Below the pieces are notes generated by a model, which was not told where the DNA came from, did not search any database, and saw nothing but the letters and a program-made list of their open reading frames with translations. Of a DNA stretch of 64,000 nt, positions 55,819 through 64,000 are shown one piece after another. The stretch's first letter is position 1; every line of letters begins with the position of its first letter. A program made the translations under genes and the position numbers. The DNA is taken from contig NZ_FOHI01000001.1 of the NCBI RefSeq assembly GCF_900111585.1, positions 434,001 to 498,000 on the forward strand, given 5' to 3'. Source of the stretch: Nitrosospira multiformis. Its GTDB lineage: Bacteria; Pseudomonadota; Gammaproteobacteria; Burkholderiales; Nitrosomonadaceae.

Positions 55819-56658
55819 ATGTCCCGTATTTCCACCCTGTTTGGCAAACTGCTCCAGAATCGGAGAAAGGCGCTCATTCCTTTTATTACCGCTGGCGATC
55901 CCGAACCCGGAATGATGGTCCCACTGATGCACGAACTGGTGCAGGCTGGCGCCGACGTCATCGAGCTGGGCGTTCCATTTTCCGATCCGATGGCGGATGG
56001 GCCAACGATTCAGCGTTCTTCCGAGCGTGCGCTGAAACATCGCGTTTCGTTGCAGGACGTGCTGGCAATGGTGGGAGAATTCAGGGAAAGTGATTCCAGC
56101 ACGCCGGTTGTGCTGATGGGTTACGCCAATCCGGTCGAAGCGATGGGCTACGATGCATTCACGGCAAGAGCAAAAGCGTGCGGCGTGGATGGCGTGCTGA
56201 TTGTGGATTATCCTCCGGAGGAATCGGTGGAGTGGGTGGAATACCTGAAACGTCAGAATATCGCTCCCATTTTCCTGCTTTCTCCGACTACGCCACAGCA
56301 GCGCGTCGAGCGGGTGGCGGCGCTGGCGGAAGGATATGTGTACTACGTTTCGCTGAAAGGCGTTACCGGTTCGCTTCACCTCGATTTGCATGACGTGGCC
56401 GAGAAACTCGACGGACTGCGTTCCCGCATTTCCATTCCCATCGGAGTGGGCTTTGGCATACGTGACGGCGCAACCGCCCGGGCAGTGGCGGAGCTTGCCG
56501 ATGCAGTGGTGGTGGGAAGCCGCATCATCGAAGAAATTGAAAGGTCGCCCAAGGCGGAGGTGTTAACAAATGTCCATCGTCTGGTAAAAAGTCTGCGAGT
56601 TGCAATAGATGCAGTAAGTCCTGCACCATCAGCTGCCGTTAAACTTACACACTTATGA
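55819..56658 (+). CDS. trpA: Tryptophan synthase alpha chain
   Basis: 279 residues. It releases indole from indole-3-glycerol phosphate. The catalytic Glu49 and Asp60 lie in [30 protein letters not shown] and [14 protein letters not shown] bind phosphate. ATG at 55819, 16 bases after trpB. The last four bases overlap accD. Confidence 0.97.
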   Translation: MSRISTLFGKLLQNRRKALIPFITAGDPEPGMMVPLMHELVQAGADVIELGVPFSDPMADGPTIQRSSERALKHRVSLQDVLAMVGEFRESDSSTPVVLMGYANPVEAMGYDAFTARAKACGVDGVLIVDYPPEESVEWVEYLKRQNIAPIFLLSPTTPQQRVERVAALAEGYVYYVSLKGVTGSLHLDLHDVAEKLDGLRSRISIPIGVGFGIRDGATARAVAELADAVVVGSRIIEEIERSPKAEVLTNVHRLVKSLRVAIDAVSPAPSAAVKLTHL

Positions 56659-57524
56659 GCTGGTTTCAGAAACTTCTTCCGCCCAAAATCAAGCGCAAAG
56701 AAAGCGGTGAAAAGAAAGCGGTGCCTGAGGGACTGTGGAGCAAATGCGCCTCCTGCGAGGCAGTGCTTTACTATTCCGATCTGGGGAACAATCTCAATGT
56801 CTGCCCCAAGTGCGGTCATCACAACCGGATCTCCGCGCGCGTGCGGCTCGACCTGTTTCTGGATCCGGAGAATCGGCGCGAAATCGGAGCGGAAGTTCAC
56901 CCGCTCGATCCCCTTAAATTCAAGGATAGCAAGCGTTACTCCGACAGGCTGGCGGAGGCGAAAAAGGAGACTGACGAAGATGACTCCCTAGTGGTGATGC
57001 AGGGCAGCGTCAAGACAGTTCCCGTCGTTGTTGCAGCATTCGAATTCGGTTTCATGGGAGGGTCGATGGGGTCCGTCGTCGGCGAACGCTTCATACGGGG
57101 TGTGCAAACGTGTGTCGACCGGCATCTGGCCTTTGTATGCTTCGCGGCGAGTGGCGGTGCGCGCATGCAGGAAGGCCTGCTGTCGCTTATGCAGATGGCC
57201 AAAACCACTGCTGTATTGACCCGGCTGAGCCGCGAAGGACTTCCGTTTATTTCGGTCCTGACGGACCCTACCATGGGCGGTGTGTCTGCAAGTTTTGCTT
57301 TCATTGGCGATGTAGTGATTGCTGAACCGGGGGCCCTGATTGGTTTTGCGGGACCGAGGGTGATCGAGCAGACAGTGCGGCAGACTCTGCCGGAAGGATT
57401 TCAGCGCTCCGAGTTCCTGCTGGAGCATGGGGCGATAGATATGATCGTCGATCGCCGGCGCATGCGCGACAAGGTCGCCAATTTGTGTACGTTGCTGATG
57501 CACGCTTCCCCTCCCGCACCCTGA
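56655..57524 (+). CDS. accD: Acetyl-CoA carboxylase carboxyltransferase subunit beta
   Basis: 289 residues. A zinc ribbon (Cys31, Cys34, Cys50, Cys53) is followed by the crotonase-fold carboxyltransferase domain ([38 protein letters not shown]). It works with AccA to make malonyl-CoA. It overlaps trpA by four bases (ATGA). The trpA-accD-folC order is characteristic of beta- and gammaproteobacteria. Confidence 0.97.
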   Translation: MSWFQKLLPPKIKRKESGEKKAVPEGLWSKCASCEAVLYYSDLGNNLNVCPKCGHHNRISARVRLDLFLDPENRREIGAEVHPLDPLKFKDSKRYSDRLAEAKKETDEDDSLVVMQGSVKTVPVVVAAFEFGFMGGSMGSVVGERFIRGVQTCVDRHLAFVCFAASGGARMQEGLLSLMQMAKTTAVLTRLSREGLPFISVLTDPTMGGVSASFAFIGDVVIAEPGALIGFAGPRVIEQTVRQTLPEGFQRSEFLLEHGAIDMIVDRRRMRDKVANLCTLLMHASPPAP

Positions 57525-57568
57525 GTATTCACTCGACGCGTAACTACATTTATCGTGCCATCGCGGGC

Positions 57569-58897
57569 ATGAGCACTTTCTCCTTTGCTTCTGCAACGCT
57601 GCCAGAGTGGCTGGACTACCTGGAACGAATGCATCCCACAGCTATCGAGATGGGCCTGGAGCGGATACGGCACGTCCAGGCGGAACTGGGGCTTAAGCCT
57701 TCATTTCCCATCATTTCCGTTGCAGGCACCAACGGGAAGGGATCGACATGCATGATGCTGGAAGCCATTCTGAGCCATGCCGGATATCGTGTCGGATGCT
57801 ATACCTCGCCCCATTTGCTGCGATATAACGAACGCGTGCGAATCGGCCGGAAGGAAGCAAGCGATGATGAGCTGTGCGAGGCTTTCCGTGCTGTCGAATC
57901 GGCGCGGATGAATAGCGCCGTATCCCTGACCTATTTCGAGTTTGGCACACTGGCCGCCATGTACTTATTCAGTCAGGCCGAAGTGGAAGTTGCAATCCTG
58001 GAGGTGGGATTGGGCGGCCGGCTGGATGCGGTCAATGTATTCGAGGCCGATTGTGCGATCCTTACCAGCGTGGATTTCGATCATATGGATTATTTGGGCA
58101 ACACGCGTGACCAGATCGGATTCGAAAAGGCCGGAATTTTCAGGTCGGGGAAGGCGGCAGTCTGTTCCGAACCGGACTTGCCCATAAGCGTGCGGCATCA
58201 TGCGCAATCGATCGGCGCCAACCTCATGCATATCGGGGAGCATTTCGGTTATTCAACCGCTCCACAGTCCTGGAGCTATTGGCGGAACGGCGAGAGCAGG
58301 CACGCACTCCCTTATCCGGCCTTGCGCGGCGCATATCAGTTGAAGAACGCCAGTGCATGCCTCGCCGCGCTTGATTCCCTGAAAGATACACTGCCGGTCA
58401 CCTTAAGTGACATTCGCCATGGTTTGCTGGAGGTGGTTTGGCCAGCCCGGTTTCAGGTGTTGCCTGGACAGCCGGTCACGGTGCTCGATGTTGCCCATAA
58501 TCCCGGCGCAGCGCGAGCATTGGCCGCCAGCCTCGATAGCATGGAGCGTTATCCTGAAACATACGCGGTATTTGCAATGCTCAAGGATAAGGATATCGCC
58601 GGCGTGGTGCGGGAGTTGAGGTCCAGAGTGGATGTCTGGCTGGTATCGGGTATTGACGCTCCAAGAGGGGCTACGGCGGACGAAGTCGCCGCGCAGGTTG
58701 CCCAAGCGCTGCAAATTGCCGAGCCGCTTGCGGGAAATGCAGGTGAAGTCGCCGTGCATACCATCCGCAAGTTCCGCAATCCATCCGAGGCATATGCCTA
58801 CGCCTGTGAGCAGGCAGCCAGAAATGATAGAATTTGTGTTTTCGGCTCATTCCATACCGTGGCTGAAGTGTTAAAGAACAGGATTGAGCGCAGGTAG
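57569..58897 (+). CDS. folC: Dihydrofolate synthase / folylpolyglutamate synthase
   Basis: A 442-residue ATP ligase adding glutamate to dihydropteroate and folates. The P-loop is GTNGKGST (residues 53-60). YTSPHLLRYNERVRI, VGLGGRLDAVN and VTVLDVAHNPGAARALA are Mur-ligase-like signatures. ATG at 57569 is the family start; the frame is open up to 57485 and would overlap accD. Confidence 0.96.
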   Translation: MSTFSFASATLPEWLDYLERMHPTAIEMGLERIRHVQAELGLKPSFPIISVAGTNGKGSTCMMLEAILSHAGYRVGCYTSPHLLRYNERVRIGRKEASDDELCEAFRAVESARMNSAVSLTYFEFGTLAAMYLFSQAEVEVAILEVGLGGRLDAVNVFEADCAILTSVDFDHMDYLGNTRDQIGFEKAGIFRSGKAAVCSEPDLPISVRHHAQSIGANLMHIGEHFGYSTAPQSWSYWRNGESRHALPYPALRGAYQLKNASACLAALDSLKDTLPVTLSDIRHGLLEVVWPARFQVLPGQPVTVLDVAHNPGAARALAASLDSMERYPETYAVFAMLKDKDIAGVVRELRSRVDVWLVSGIDAPRGATADEVAAQVAQALQIAEPLAGNAGEVAVHTIRKFRNPSEAYAYACEQAARNDRICVFGSFHTVAEVLKNRIERR

Positions 58898-58912
58898 ATT
58901 TCCTAATATCTA

Positions 58913-59593
58913 ATGGCAAAAACCATCACCGAAGAAGAGATTCAGCTAAGAAAGCGCGCCAGACGACGTCTGGTCGGCGCAATCGTCCTGGCAACTGCGG
59001 CAGTGGTGGTATTGCCGATGATCCTTGACAGCAAGCCCGACCGGCGCGGTCATGAAATCGACATACACATTCCGTCTGAGGATTCAGTGGAAGAGCTTGC
59101 CGCCGAATCTGCTTCCCCCGTAAATACGCCTCCCGCAGCCGCTCCATCCATGTCTGAGAGTGGGCTGGAGCAGGCAGATGGGACATCCGGCAAGAATATA
59201 ACGGCTGTACCCCCTCGTGAGACGCCTGCCTCCATTAACGAAAAGGCCAGTGCAAACCCTGCGCCTGCTGCTCCGCGCAGCGGAGCGACGGCTACAAATG
59301 CTGCTCCCGCCGTTTCCCGAGCGGAAGTGACCAGTAAAAACGCCACCCCGGCTGCTTCGCGGGAAGCATCATTTGTGGTGCAGTTAGGCGCTTTTTCTAC
59401 ACCAGCAAAAGCGGCACGGCAATCGGAAAAGATCGCTTCACAGAATTTCTCCGCCTATACTGAAATCTTGAAATCCGGCAAGGAGGAAGTCACCCGCGTG
59501 CGCGTCGGTCCTTTCGCGACGCGCGAAGAGGCTGAGAAAACACGGGAAAAACTGAAGAACCTGGGATTCGAAGGTGTGGTTACAGAAAAGTAG
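58913..59593 (+). CDS. SPOR-domain inner-membrane protein (DedD-like)
   Basis: 226 residues. A short cytoplasmic N-terminus and one transmembrane segment (about residues 20-37, VGAIVLATAAVVVLPMIL) precede a long Ala/Pro/Ser linker (about 60-150). The C-terminal SPOR domain (about 152-226, SFVVQLGAFSTPAKAARQSE) binds denuded septal peptidoglycan. The folC-dedD-cvpA-purF order matches E. coli, so it is the dedD equivalent in cell division. Confidence 0.9.
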   Translation: MAKTITEEEIQLRKRARRRLVGAIVLATAAVVVLPMILDSKPDRRGHEIDIHIPSEDSVEELAAESASPVNTPPAAAPSMSESGLEQADGTSGKNITAVPPRETPASINEKASANPAPAAPRSGATATNAAPAVSRAEVTSKNATPAASREASFVVQLGAFSTPAKAARQSEKIASQNFSAYTEILKSGKEEVTRVRVGPFATREEAEKTREKLKNLGFEGVVTEK

Positions 59594-59639
59594 GTGAGGA
59601 TCATGAGACCCTTTACATACGACACATCGTATTTCTGCC

Positions 59640-60164
59640 ATGTTTACTGCTGATCTGACCGGCTTCGATTACGCTGTACTGGCCATACTGGTTGTGTCAA
59701 TCCTGCTCAGCGTGTCGCGCGGCGTCGTGCGCGAAATATTGTCCTTGGTCAGCTGGATAGTCGCATTCATGGTGGCGAATTCTTTTGCCGCAGGATTTGC
59801 GCCCATGGTGCCTTCAACTATCGGCGGAGAATCGCTGCGCATCCTGCTGGCTTTCATTGCATTATTCCTGATGACCCTGATAGTGATGGGTCTCGTGACC
59901 ATGCTGACTTCAGCTTTGGTCCAGACGGTAGGATTGGGTTTCACCGATAGATTTTTCGGCTCCCTGTTCGGTTTTATCCGCGGGTTGGTAGTGGTGCTGG
60001 TAATCGTGCTGGCAGCAGGTCTTACCGCGGTGCCGCAGGAGCCCTTCTGGCGAAAAGCAGTACTGAGCAAGCACCTGGAGGCTGCAGCAATGGTAGTGCT
60101 GCCATGGTTGCCGCAGGATTTGTCCAGGCGTATCCACTATGCGGAACTGAAGCGCAAGCAATAG
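59640..60164 (+). CDS. cvpA: CvpA family membrane protein
   Basis: 174 residues with four hydrophobic segments (YAVLAILVVSILLSVSRGVV, then LVSWIVAFMVANSFA, LLAFIALFLMTLIVMGLVT and FIRGLVVVLVIVLAAG). It lies upstream of purF as in E. coli, where it was described as needed for colicin V production. Its molecular role is not established. Confidence 0.93.
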   Translation: MFTADLTGFDYAVLAILVVSILLSVSRGVVREILSLVSWIVAFMVANSFAAGFAPMVPSTIGGESLRILLAFIALFLMTLIVMGLVTMLTSALVQTVGLGFTDRFFGSLFGFIRGLVVVLVIVLAAGLTAVPQEPFWRKAVLSKHLEAAAMVVLPWLPQDLSRRIHYAELKRKQ

Positions 60165-60255
60165 GACAGTAAACCGAATGCGCCGGATTCCACTCAATGA
60201 ACTCGTGCAACTTTTCGTATAGCGTTGATCTAAGTCATTTTTGCGGAGTGCATTC

Positions 60256-61773
60256 ATGTGTGGAATTCTGGGTTTAGTTTCGCATGCTCCCGTCAACCAG
60301 TTACTCTACGATGGGTTGCTGGTGCTTCAGCATCGTGGGCAAGATGCGGCTGGGATTGTTACCGCCCAGGGGAATACCTTCCACATGCACAAGAACAGCG
60401 GCCTGGTGCGCGACGTGTTCCGCACGCGGAATATGCGCGCCTTGCTCGGGAACATGGGGATCGGTCAGGTGCGTTATCCCACCGCCGGTTCCGCCGAGTC
60501 TCCTGCAGAGGCACAGCCGTTTTATGTTAATTCACCCTTCGGAATCGTACTCGGGCATAACGGCAATCTGACCAATTCCGCACAGCTCAACGACGAGTTG
60601 TTCCGTGAGGATTTACGGCACGTCAATACCAATTCGGATTCGGAAGTGCTCCTTAATGTGCTGGCGCACGAGTTGCAGAGGAGCACGAAAAACCACCAGC
60701 TCGATCCTGCCGCTATTTTTGCCGCCGTATCCGGCGTGCACGAGCGTTGCAAAGGCGCCTACGCCGTCATAGCAATGATTGCAGGTTACGGATTGCTCGC
60801 GTTCCGCGATCCTTATGGTATTCGCCCCCTTGTGTTCGGGTGTGCGGAAACGGAGCATGGGACGGAGTATCTGGTAGCGTCCGAGAGTGTGGCGCTCGAT
60901 ACCCTGGGATTCAAGCTGGTGAGGGATGTTGCACCGGGCGAGGCAATTTTTATTGATGATAGCGGCAATTTTTACAGTAAGCAGTGCGCGTCCAACCCCT
61001 CGCACAATCCCTGCATCTTCGAGTATGTCTATCTCGCACGACCGGATTCAGTCATAGACGGAATCTCAGTCTATGAAACCCGGCTCAACATGGGAGAGAG
61101 TCTGGCCGATAAAGTCAAAGCCACGATGGGTCATCTCGATATCGACGTGGTCATTCCGATTCCCGATTCCAGCCGTCCCAGCGCCTTGCAGCTTGCCAAC
61201 CGCCTGGGCATAAGTTTTCGTGAAGGTTTCGTAAAAAACCGCTACATCGGGCGAACCTTTATCATGCCAGGCCAGCAGTTGCGCCGTAAATCGGTCCGTC
61301 AGAAGCTCAATGCCATGGGTGTGGAGTTTCGCGGAAAAAATGTGTTGCTGGTCGATGATTCGATCGTACGCGGCACTACCAGCCGCGAAATTGTCCAGAT
61401 GGCGAAGGAAGCCGGGGCGAACAAGGTGTTTTTTGCTTCTGCTGCACCCCCTGTGCGGTTTCCCAACGTTTATGGCATCGATATGCCTACGCGCCACGAA
61501 CTCATTGCCACGGGACGGGATGACGAGGAAATATGCCGGGAAATTGGCGCCGATTATCTGGTGTATCAGGAACTCGATTCTCTCATTAGAGATGTACGCC
61601 GCGTCAATCCGTCAATCTCTCAGTATGAGACCTCATGTTTCGACGGACGCTACATTACCGGGGATGTAACGCCGGAATACCTAGCCATTCTGGAGGCGCA
61701 ACGCAGTGGCGCTCCTCTCACGGAGAGACGTTCCAGCACGCAACTCGACCTGAACCTAGTGACAGCGAATTAA
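60256..61773 (+). CDS. purF: Amidophosphoribosyltransferase
   Basis: 505 residues. It makes phosphoribosylamine from PRPP and glutamine, the first committed purine step. The start at 60256 puts the nucleophilic Cys directly after Met ([10 protein letters not shown]), as required for the Ntn-hydrolase glutaminase domain. An in-frame ATG at 60241 would not. The PRPP loop is [23 protein letters not shown] lies seven bases upstream. A terminator follows about 100 bases after the stop. Confidence 0.97.
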   Translation: MCGILGLVSHAPVNQLLYDGLLVLQHRGQDAAGIVTAQGNTFHMHKNSGLVRDVFRTRNMRALLGNMGIGQVRYPTAGSAESPAEAQPFYVNSPFGIVLGHNGNLTNSAQLNDELFREDLRHVNTNSDSEVLLNVLAHELQRSTKNHQLDPAAIFAAVSGVHERCKGAYAVIAMIAGYGLLAFRDPYGIRPLVFGCAETEHGTEYLVASESVALDTLGFKLVRDVAPGEAIFIDDSGNFYSKQCASNPSHNPCIFEYVYLARPDSVIDGISVYETRLNMGESLADKVKATMGHLDIDVVIPIPDSSRPSALQLANRLGISFREGFVKNRYIGRTFIMPGQQLRRKSVRQKLNAMGVEFRGKNVLLVDDSIVRGTTSREIVQMAKEAGANKVFFASAAPPVRFPNVYGIDMPTRHELIATGRDDEEICREIGADYLVYQELDSLIRDVRRVNPSISQYETSCFDGRYITGDVTPEYLAILEAQRSGAPLTERRSSTQLDLNLVTAN

Positions 61774-61825
61774 TGAAGATTTGACAAAAGCAGGTACCGA
61801 GCGTACCTTCAAAGTGGGCGCCGAT

Positions 61826-61855
61826 TTGATCTTCAGCTTGCGGGCGCAGTATAAA
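61826..61855 (+). promoter_or_regulatory. Putative promoter upstream of metZ
   Basis: TTGATC (61826-61831) and TATAAA (61850-61855) are 18 bases apart. The purF terminator hairpin begins only 16 bases later, so any transcript starting here would have it at its 5' end. Confidence 0.35.
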
Positions 61856-61870
61856 TTCAGCTAAAGCGGG

Positions 61871-61907
61871 AAAACCCGTTTTTTAGCGAAAGCTGAACGG
61901 GTTTTTT
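61871..61907 (+). terminator. Intrinsic terminator after purF
   Basis: AAAACCCGTT (61871-61880) pairs with AACGGGTTTT (61896-61905), with a small inner AGC-GAAA-GCT hairpin in the loop and a T-run after it. Confidence 0.85.
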
Positions 61908-61937
61908 ATTGGGGGGAATTTGAGGGAGATGTCGGGC

Positions 61938-63116
61938 ATGTCTGACGATTTTGAGCTGGAAACACTGGCGCTGCATACGGGCATACATCGCAGCCAATTC
62001 AATGAACACTCGGAGGCCTTATTCCTGACTTCGAGTTTCGTCTTCGACAGTGCCGCCCAGGCGGCAGCACGTTTTTCCGATGCGGAACCGGGTAACATCT
62101 ATTCGCGCTTTACCAACCCCACGGTTACCGCTTTTCAGGAAAGACTGGCCGCCCTGGAGGGTGCGGAAGCCTGTGTCGCCACCTCCTCAGGCATGTCAGC
62201 CATTCTTGCCTGCACCATGGGGCTCCTGCGCGCGGGGGATCATATCGTAGCTTCGCGCAGCCTGTTCGGTGCGACCGTCAGCCTGTTCAACAATATCCTC
62301 AAGCGCTTCAACATCGAAACGACGTTTGTTTCCGCTACGGATGTTCCCGCCTGGGAAGCAGCGGTAAGACCTGCCACCCGATTGTTGTTCATGGAAACGC
62401 CCTCCAATCCGTTGACCGAGATTTCCGACATTGCCGCGCTTGCGGCCGTAGCCAGGAAGGCTGGTGCGTGGCTCGCCGTCGACAATTGCTTCTGCTCCCC
62501 AGCGCTGCAACGTCCATTGGAATTGGGTGCAGACCTCGTGATTCACTCTGCGACCAAATATCTTGAGGGCCAGGGCCGGGTATTGGGTGGCGCGGTGCTG
62601 GGCAAGCGCGATCTGGTGATGGACGGGGGAATATTCGGCTTTCTGCGTACGGCCGGGCCGAGCCTGAGTCCGTTCAATGCCTGGGTGATCCTGAAGGGAA
62701 TGGAAACCCTGAATCTTCGGATGGAAAGACATTCCGAAAATGCACTGGAAATTGCGCGCTGGCTGGAAGCGCAGCCCGGCGTAGCCAAAGTCCATTATCC
62801 CGGCTTGCCATCGCATCCGCAGTACGAGCTCGCCAGCCGCCAGCAGAAAACCGGGGGTGGAATCGTTTCATTCGAATTGAAGAATGGAAGAGAAGCGGCA
62901 TGGAGGGTGGTGGATTCCGTTCGCATGATTTCCATTACCGCCAACCTGGGGGATGCCAAGAGCACCCTTACCCATCCTGCCACCACCACGCATGGGCGGA
63001 TCAGTCAGGAAAGCCGGGATGCAGCTGGCATTACCGAGGGTTTGCTGCGCATTGCAGTGGGACTTGAAGCGGTAAAAGACATAAAGGCCGATCTGGCAAG
63101 GGGTTTGACTCGGTAG
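61938..63116 (+). CDS. metZ: O-succinylhomoserine sulfhydrylase
   Basis: A 392-residue Cys/Met-metabolism PLP enzyme that makes homocysteine directly from O-succinylhomoserine and sulfide. Lys207 in IHSATKYLEGQGR binds PLP. YSRFTNPTVTAFQERLAALEG and METPSNPLTEISDI are family signatures. The purF-metZ neighbourhood is typical for MetZ in beta- and gammaproteobacteria. GAGGGAG lies nine bases before the ATG at 61938. O-acetylhomoserine use cannot be excluded. Confidence 0.92.
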   Translation: MSDDFELETLALHTGIHRSQFNEHSEALFLTSSFVFDSAAQAAARFSDAEPGNIYSRFTNPTVTAFQERLAALEGAEACVATSSGMSAILACTMGLLRAGDHIVASRSLFGATVSLFNNILKRFNIETTFVSATDVPAWEAAVRPATRLLFMETPSNPLTEISDIAALAAVARKAGAWLAVDNCFCSPALQRPLELGADLVIHSATKYLEGQGRVLGGAVLGKRDLVMDGGIFGFLRTAGPSLSPFNAWVILKGMETLNLRMERHSENALEIARWLEAQPGVAKVHYPGLPSHPQYELASRQQKTGGGIVSFELKNGREAAWRVVDSVRMISITANLGDAKSTLTHPATTTHGRISQESRDAAGITEGLLRIAVGLEAVKDIKADLARGLTR

Positions 63117-63533
63117 ATGATAGAGCTTCGCGGAGGGAGTGCTGCTGAGGTTGGGAGAAAATCTGGCTCAGATTCCGGTTCCTGCTTGTCACGATCACAC
63201 CAGCCCCTAGGATAGGGGTCCATCGATGGGCGCACTTTCTCTCCAGTTCTGTCAGTTCCTGGAAGCAGAAGTTGTCTTTCATTCTTTTAGCATGAGCTTG
63301 CAGTTGTAATTATTCCGGCCTATAAAGAGCTTCTGGATATCTTCTGAGGATCTTTATCACCGGAAACGGCGCGAATCTATTGCCAAAAGTACCGGAATAG
63401 CCAGTGAGCCAATATACCCACGACAAGACTTTACAATCATTGCAAGACCCGGGTCGAAAGATAGCCCGGCATTTAAGGTGAGTTATTAGAGAGACAACAA
63501 GATCAATCTGCGCAACATTCGAGTGTTCGAATC
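63117..63533. other. Intergenic region, no gene seen
   Basis: About 415 bases between metZ and the hemolysin III-type gene. A short frame on the minus strand overlaps metZ and is not convincing. No terminator with a T-run, repeat or RNA was recognised. Confidence 0.45.
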
Positions 63534-64000
63534 ATGACACTTGTCCGGCTAAGGCGTGAGCAATCACAAGGGGAAGAAATTGCGAACAGCATTAGTCATG
63601 GCATTGGTCTGGTCGCGGCACTCGTCGGAACTCCCTTTCTCATCACCCAAGCAGCACGGCATGGAAACGTCGGGTTTGTCATTGGTGCGAGCCTTTTCTC
63701 CGCAACGACCATATTTCTTTACCTTGCTTCTACCCTCTACCATGCGTTGCCCATAGGCAAGAGCAAGCGCGTATTTCGCGTCCTTGAGCATTCCGCGATC
63801 TTTCTTCTTATCGCTGGTACATATACGCCGTTCACGCTAGGAGTACTTCATGGCGTATGGGGCTGGATTCTTCTCTCAATTATATGGAGTCTTGCTGCAG
63901 CAGGAGTGGTGCTGAAGGTTTTCTATGGAACCTCCTTCCCCATTCTATCCACCAGTCTTTATCTGCTCATGGGGTGGATGGTTGTGATTACCGCAGATAT
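63534..64000 (+). CDS. Hemolysin III / PAQR-type membrane protein, partial (3' end beyond window)
   Basis: 155 codons are visible. EEIANSISHGIGLVAALVG at the N-terminus, STLYHALP and LEHSAIFLLIAGTYTPFTLG are the HlyIII family signatures, with the His and Ser/Asp residues that bind metal in PAQR proteins. Several hydrophobic segments are seen. The ATG at 63534 lacks a clear SD sequence, so the start is provisional. Function in bacteria is unclear despite the name. Confidence 0.88.
   Translation, partial: MTLVRLRREQSQGEEIANSISHGIGLVAALVGTPFLITQAARHGNVGFVIGASLFSATTIFLYLASTLYHALPIGKSKRVFRVLEHSAIFLLIAGTYTPFTLGVLHGVWGWILLSIIWSLAAAGVVLKVFYGTSFPILSTSLYLLMGWMVVITAD

Noticed and set aside
63031-63282. 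83-codon minus-strand frame overlapping the metZ end
   Set aside because: It overlaps a conserved gene, and no SD or domain is visible.

Overview
The window looks like the chromosome of a betaproteobacterium, most probably an ammonia oxidiser of the Nitrosomonadaceae (Nitrosospira-like). This is inferred from the core gene orders (rpsF-priB-rpsR-rplI-dnaB, leuC-entericidin-leuD-leuB-asd-fimV-truA-trpF-trpB-trpA-accD-folC-dedD-cvpA-purF-metZ) and from a PEP-CTERM/exosortase toolkit. No 16S rRNA is present, so the assignment is not proven.

Layout. 1-11.4 kb: partial lysC, a small XRE regulator, a radical-SAM gene divergent from queD, bcp-phoH, and a minus-strand block with dnaB, rplI, rpsR, priB, rpsF, rlmB and rnr. 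11.5-17.8 kb: tRNA-Leu(CAG), a PEP-CTERM/exosortase-associated acyltransferase, and a three-gene cluster (periplasmic binding-like protein, porin-like protein, GGDEF/EAL sensor). 17.9-28.1 kb: aroC, an MDR reductase, an atypical ADP-ribosylglycohydrolase-fold protein, an M17 aminopeptidase, thyA-folA, an ornithine decarboxylase with a short leader ORF, dcd and apbC/mrp.

28.3-39.1 kb is an accessory region anchored at an intact tRNA-Arg(ACG). The 3' part of this tRNA recurs three times (about 33.4, 35.4 and 37.3 kb). Decayed tyrosine-integrase ends follow the intact tRNA and two of the copies. Decayed Rz-like phage lysis gene pieces also recur. Between them lie four intact HAF-repeat PEP-CTERM protein genes, and a fifth, unrelated PEP-CTERM gene follows the last tRNA copy. 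I read this as a tandem array of degenerate integrated elements whose surviving cargo is surface protein genes. The acyltransferase at 12.2 kb belongs to the same export system, so the two regions may be functionally linked.

39.1-64 kb returns to housekeeping genes: mnmC, terC, egtD-egtB (ergothioneine), a PRC-barrel protein, an MFS transporter, the leu/asd/trp biosynthesis genes, accD, folC, a SPOR protein, cvpA, purF and metZ, ending in a partial hemolysin III-type membrane protein.

Start codons were chosen by Shine-Dalgarno sequence, family length and overlap with neighbours. Several differ from the longest possible reading frame.
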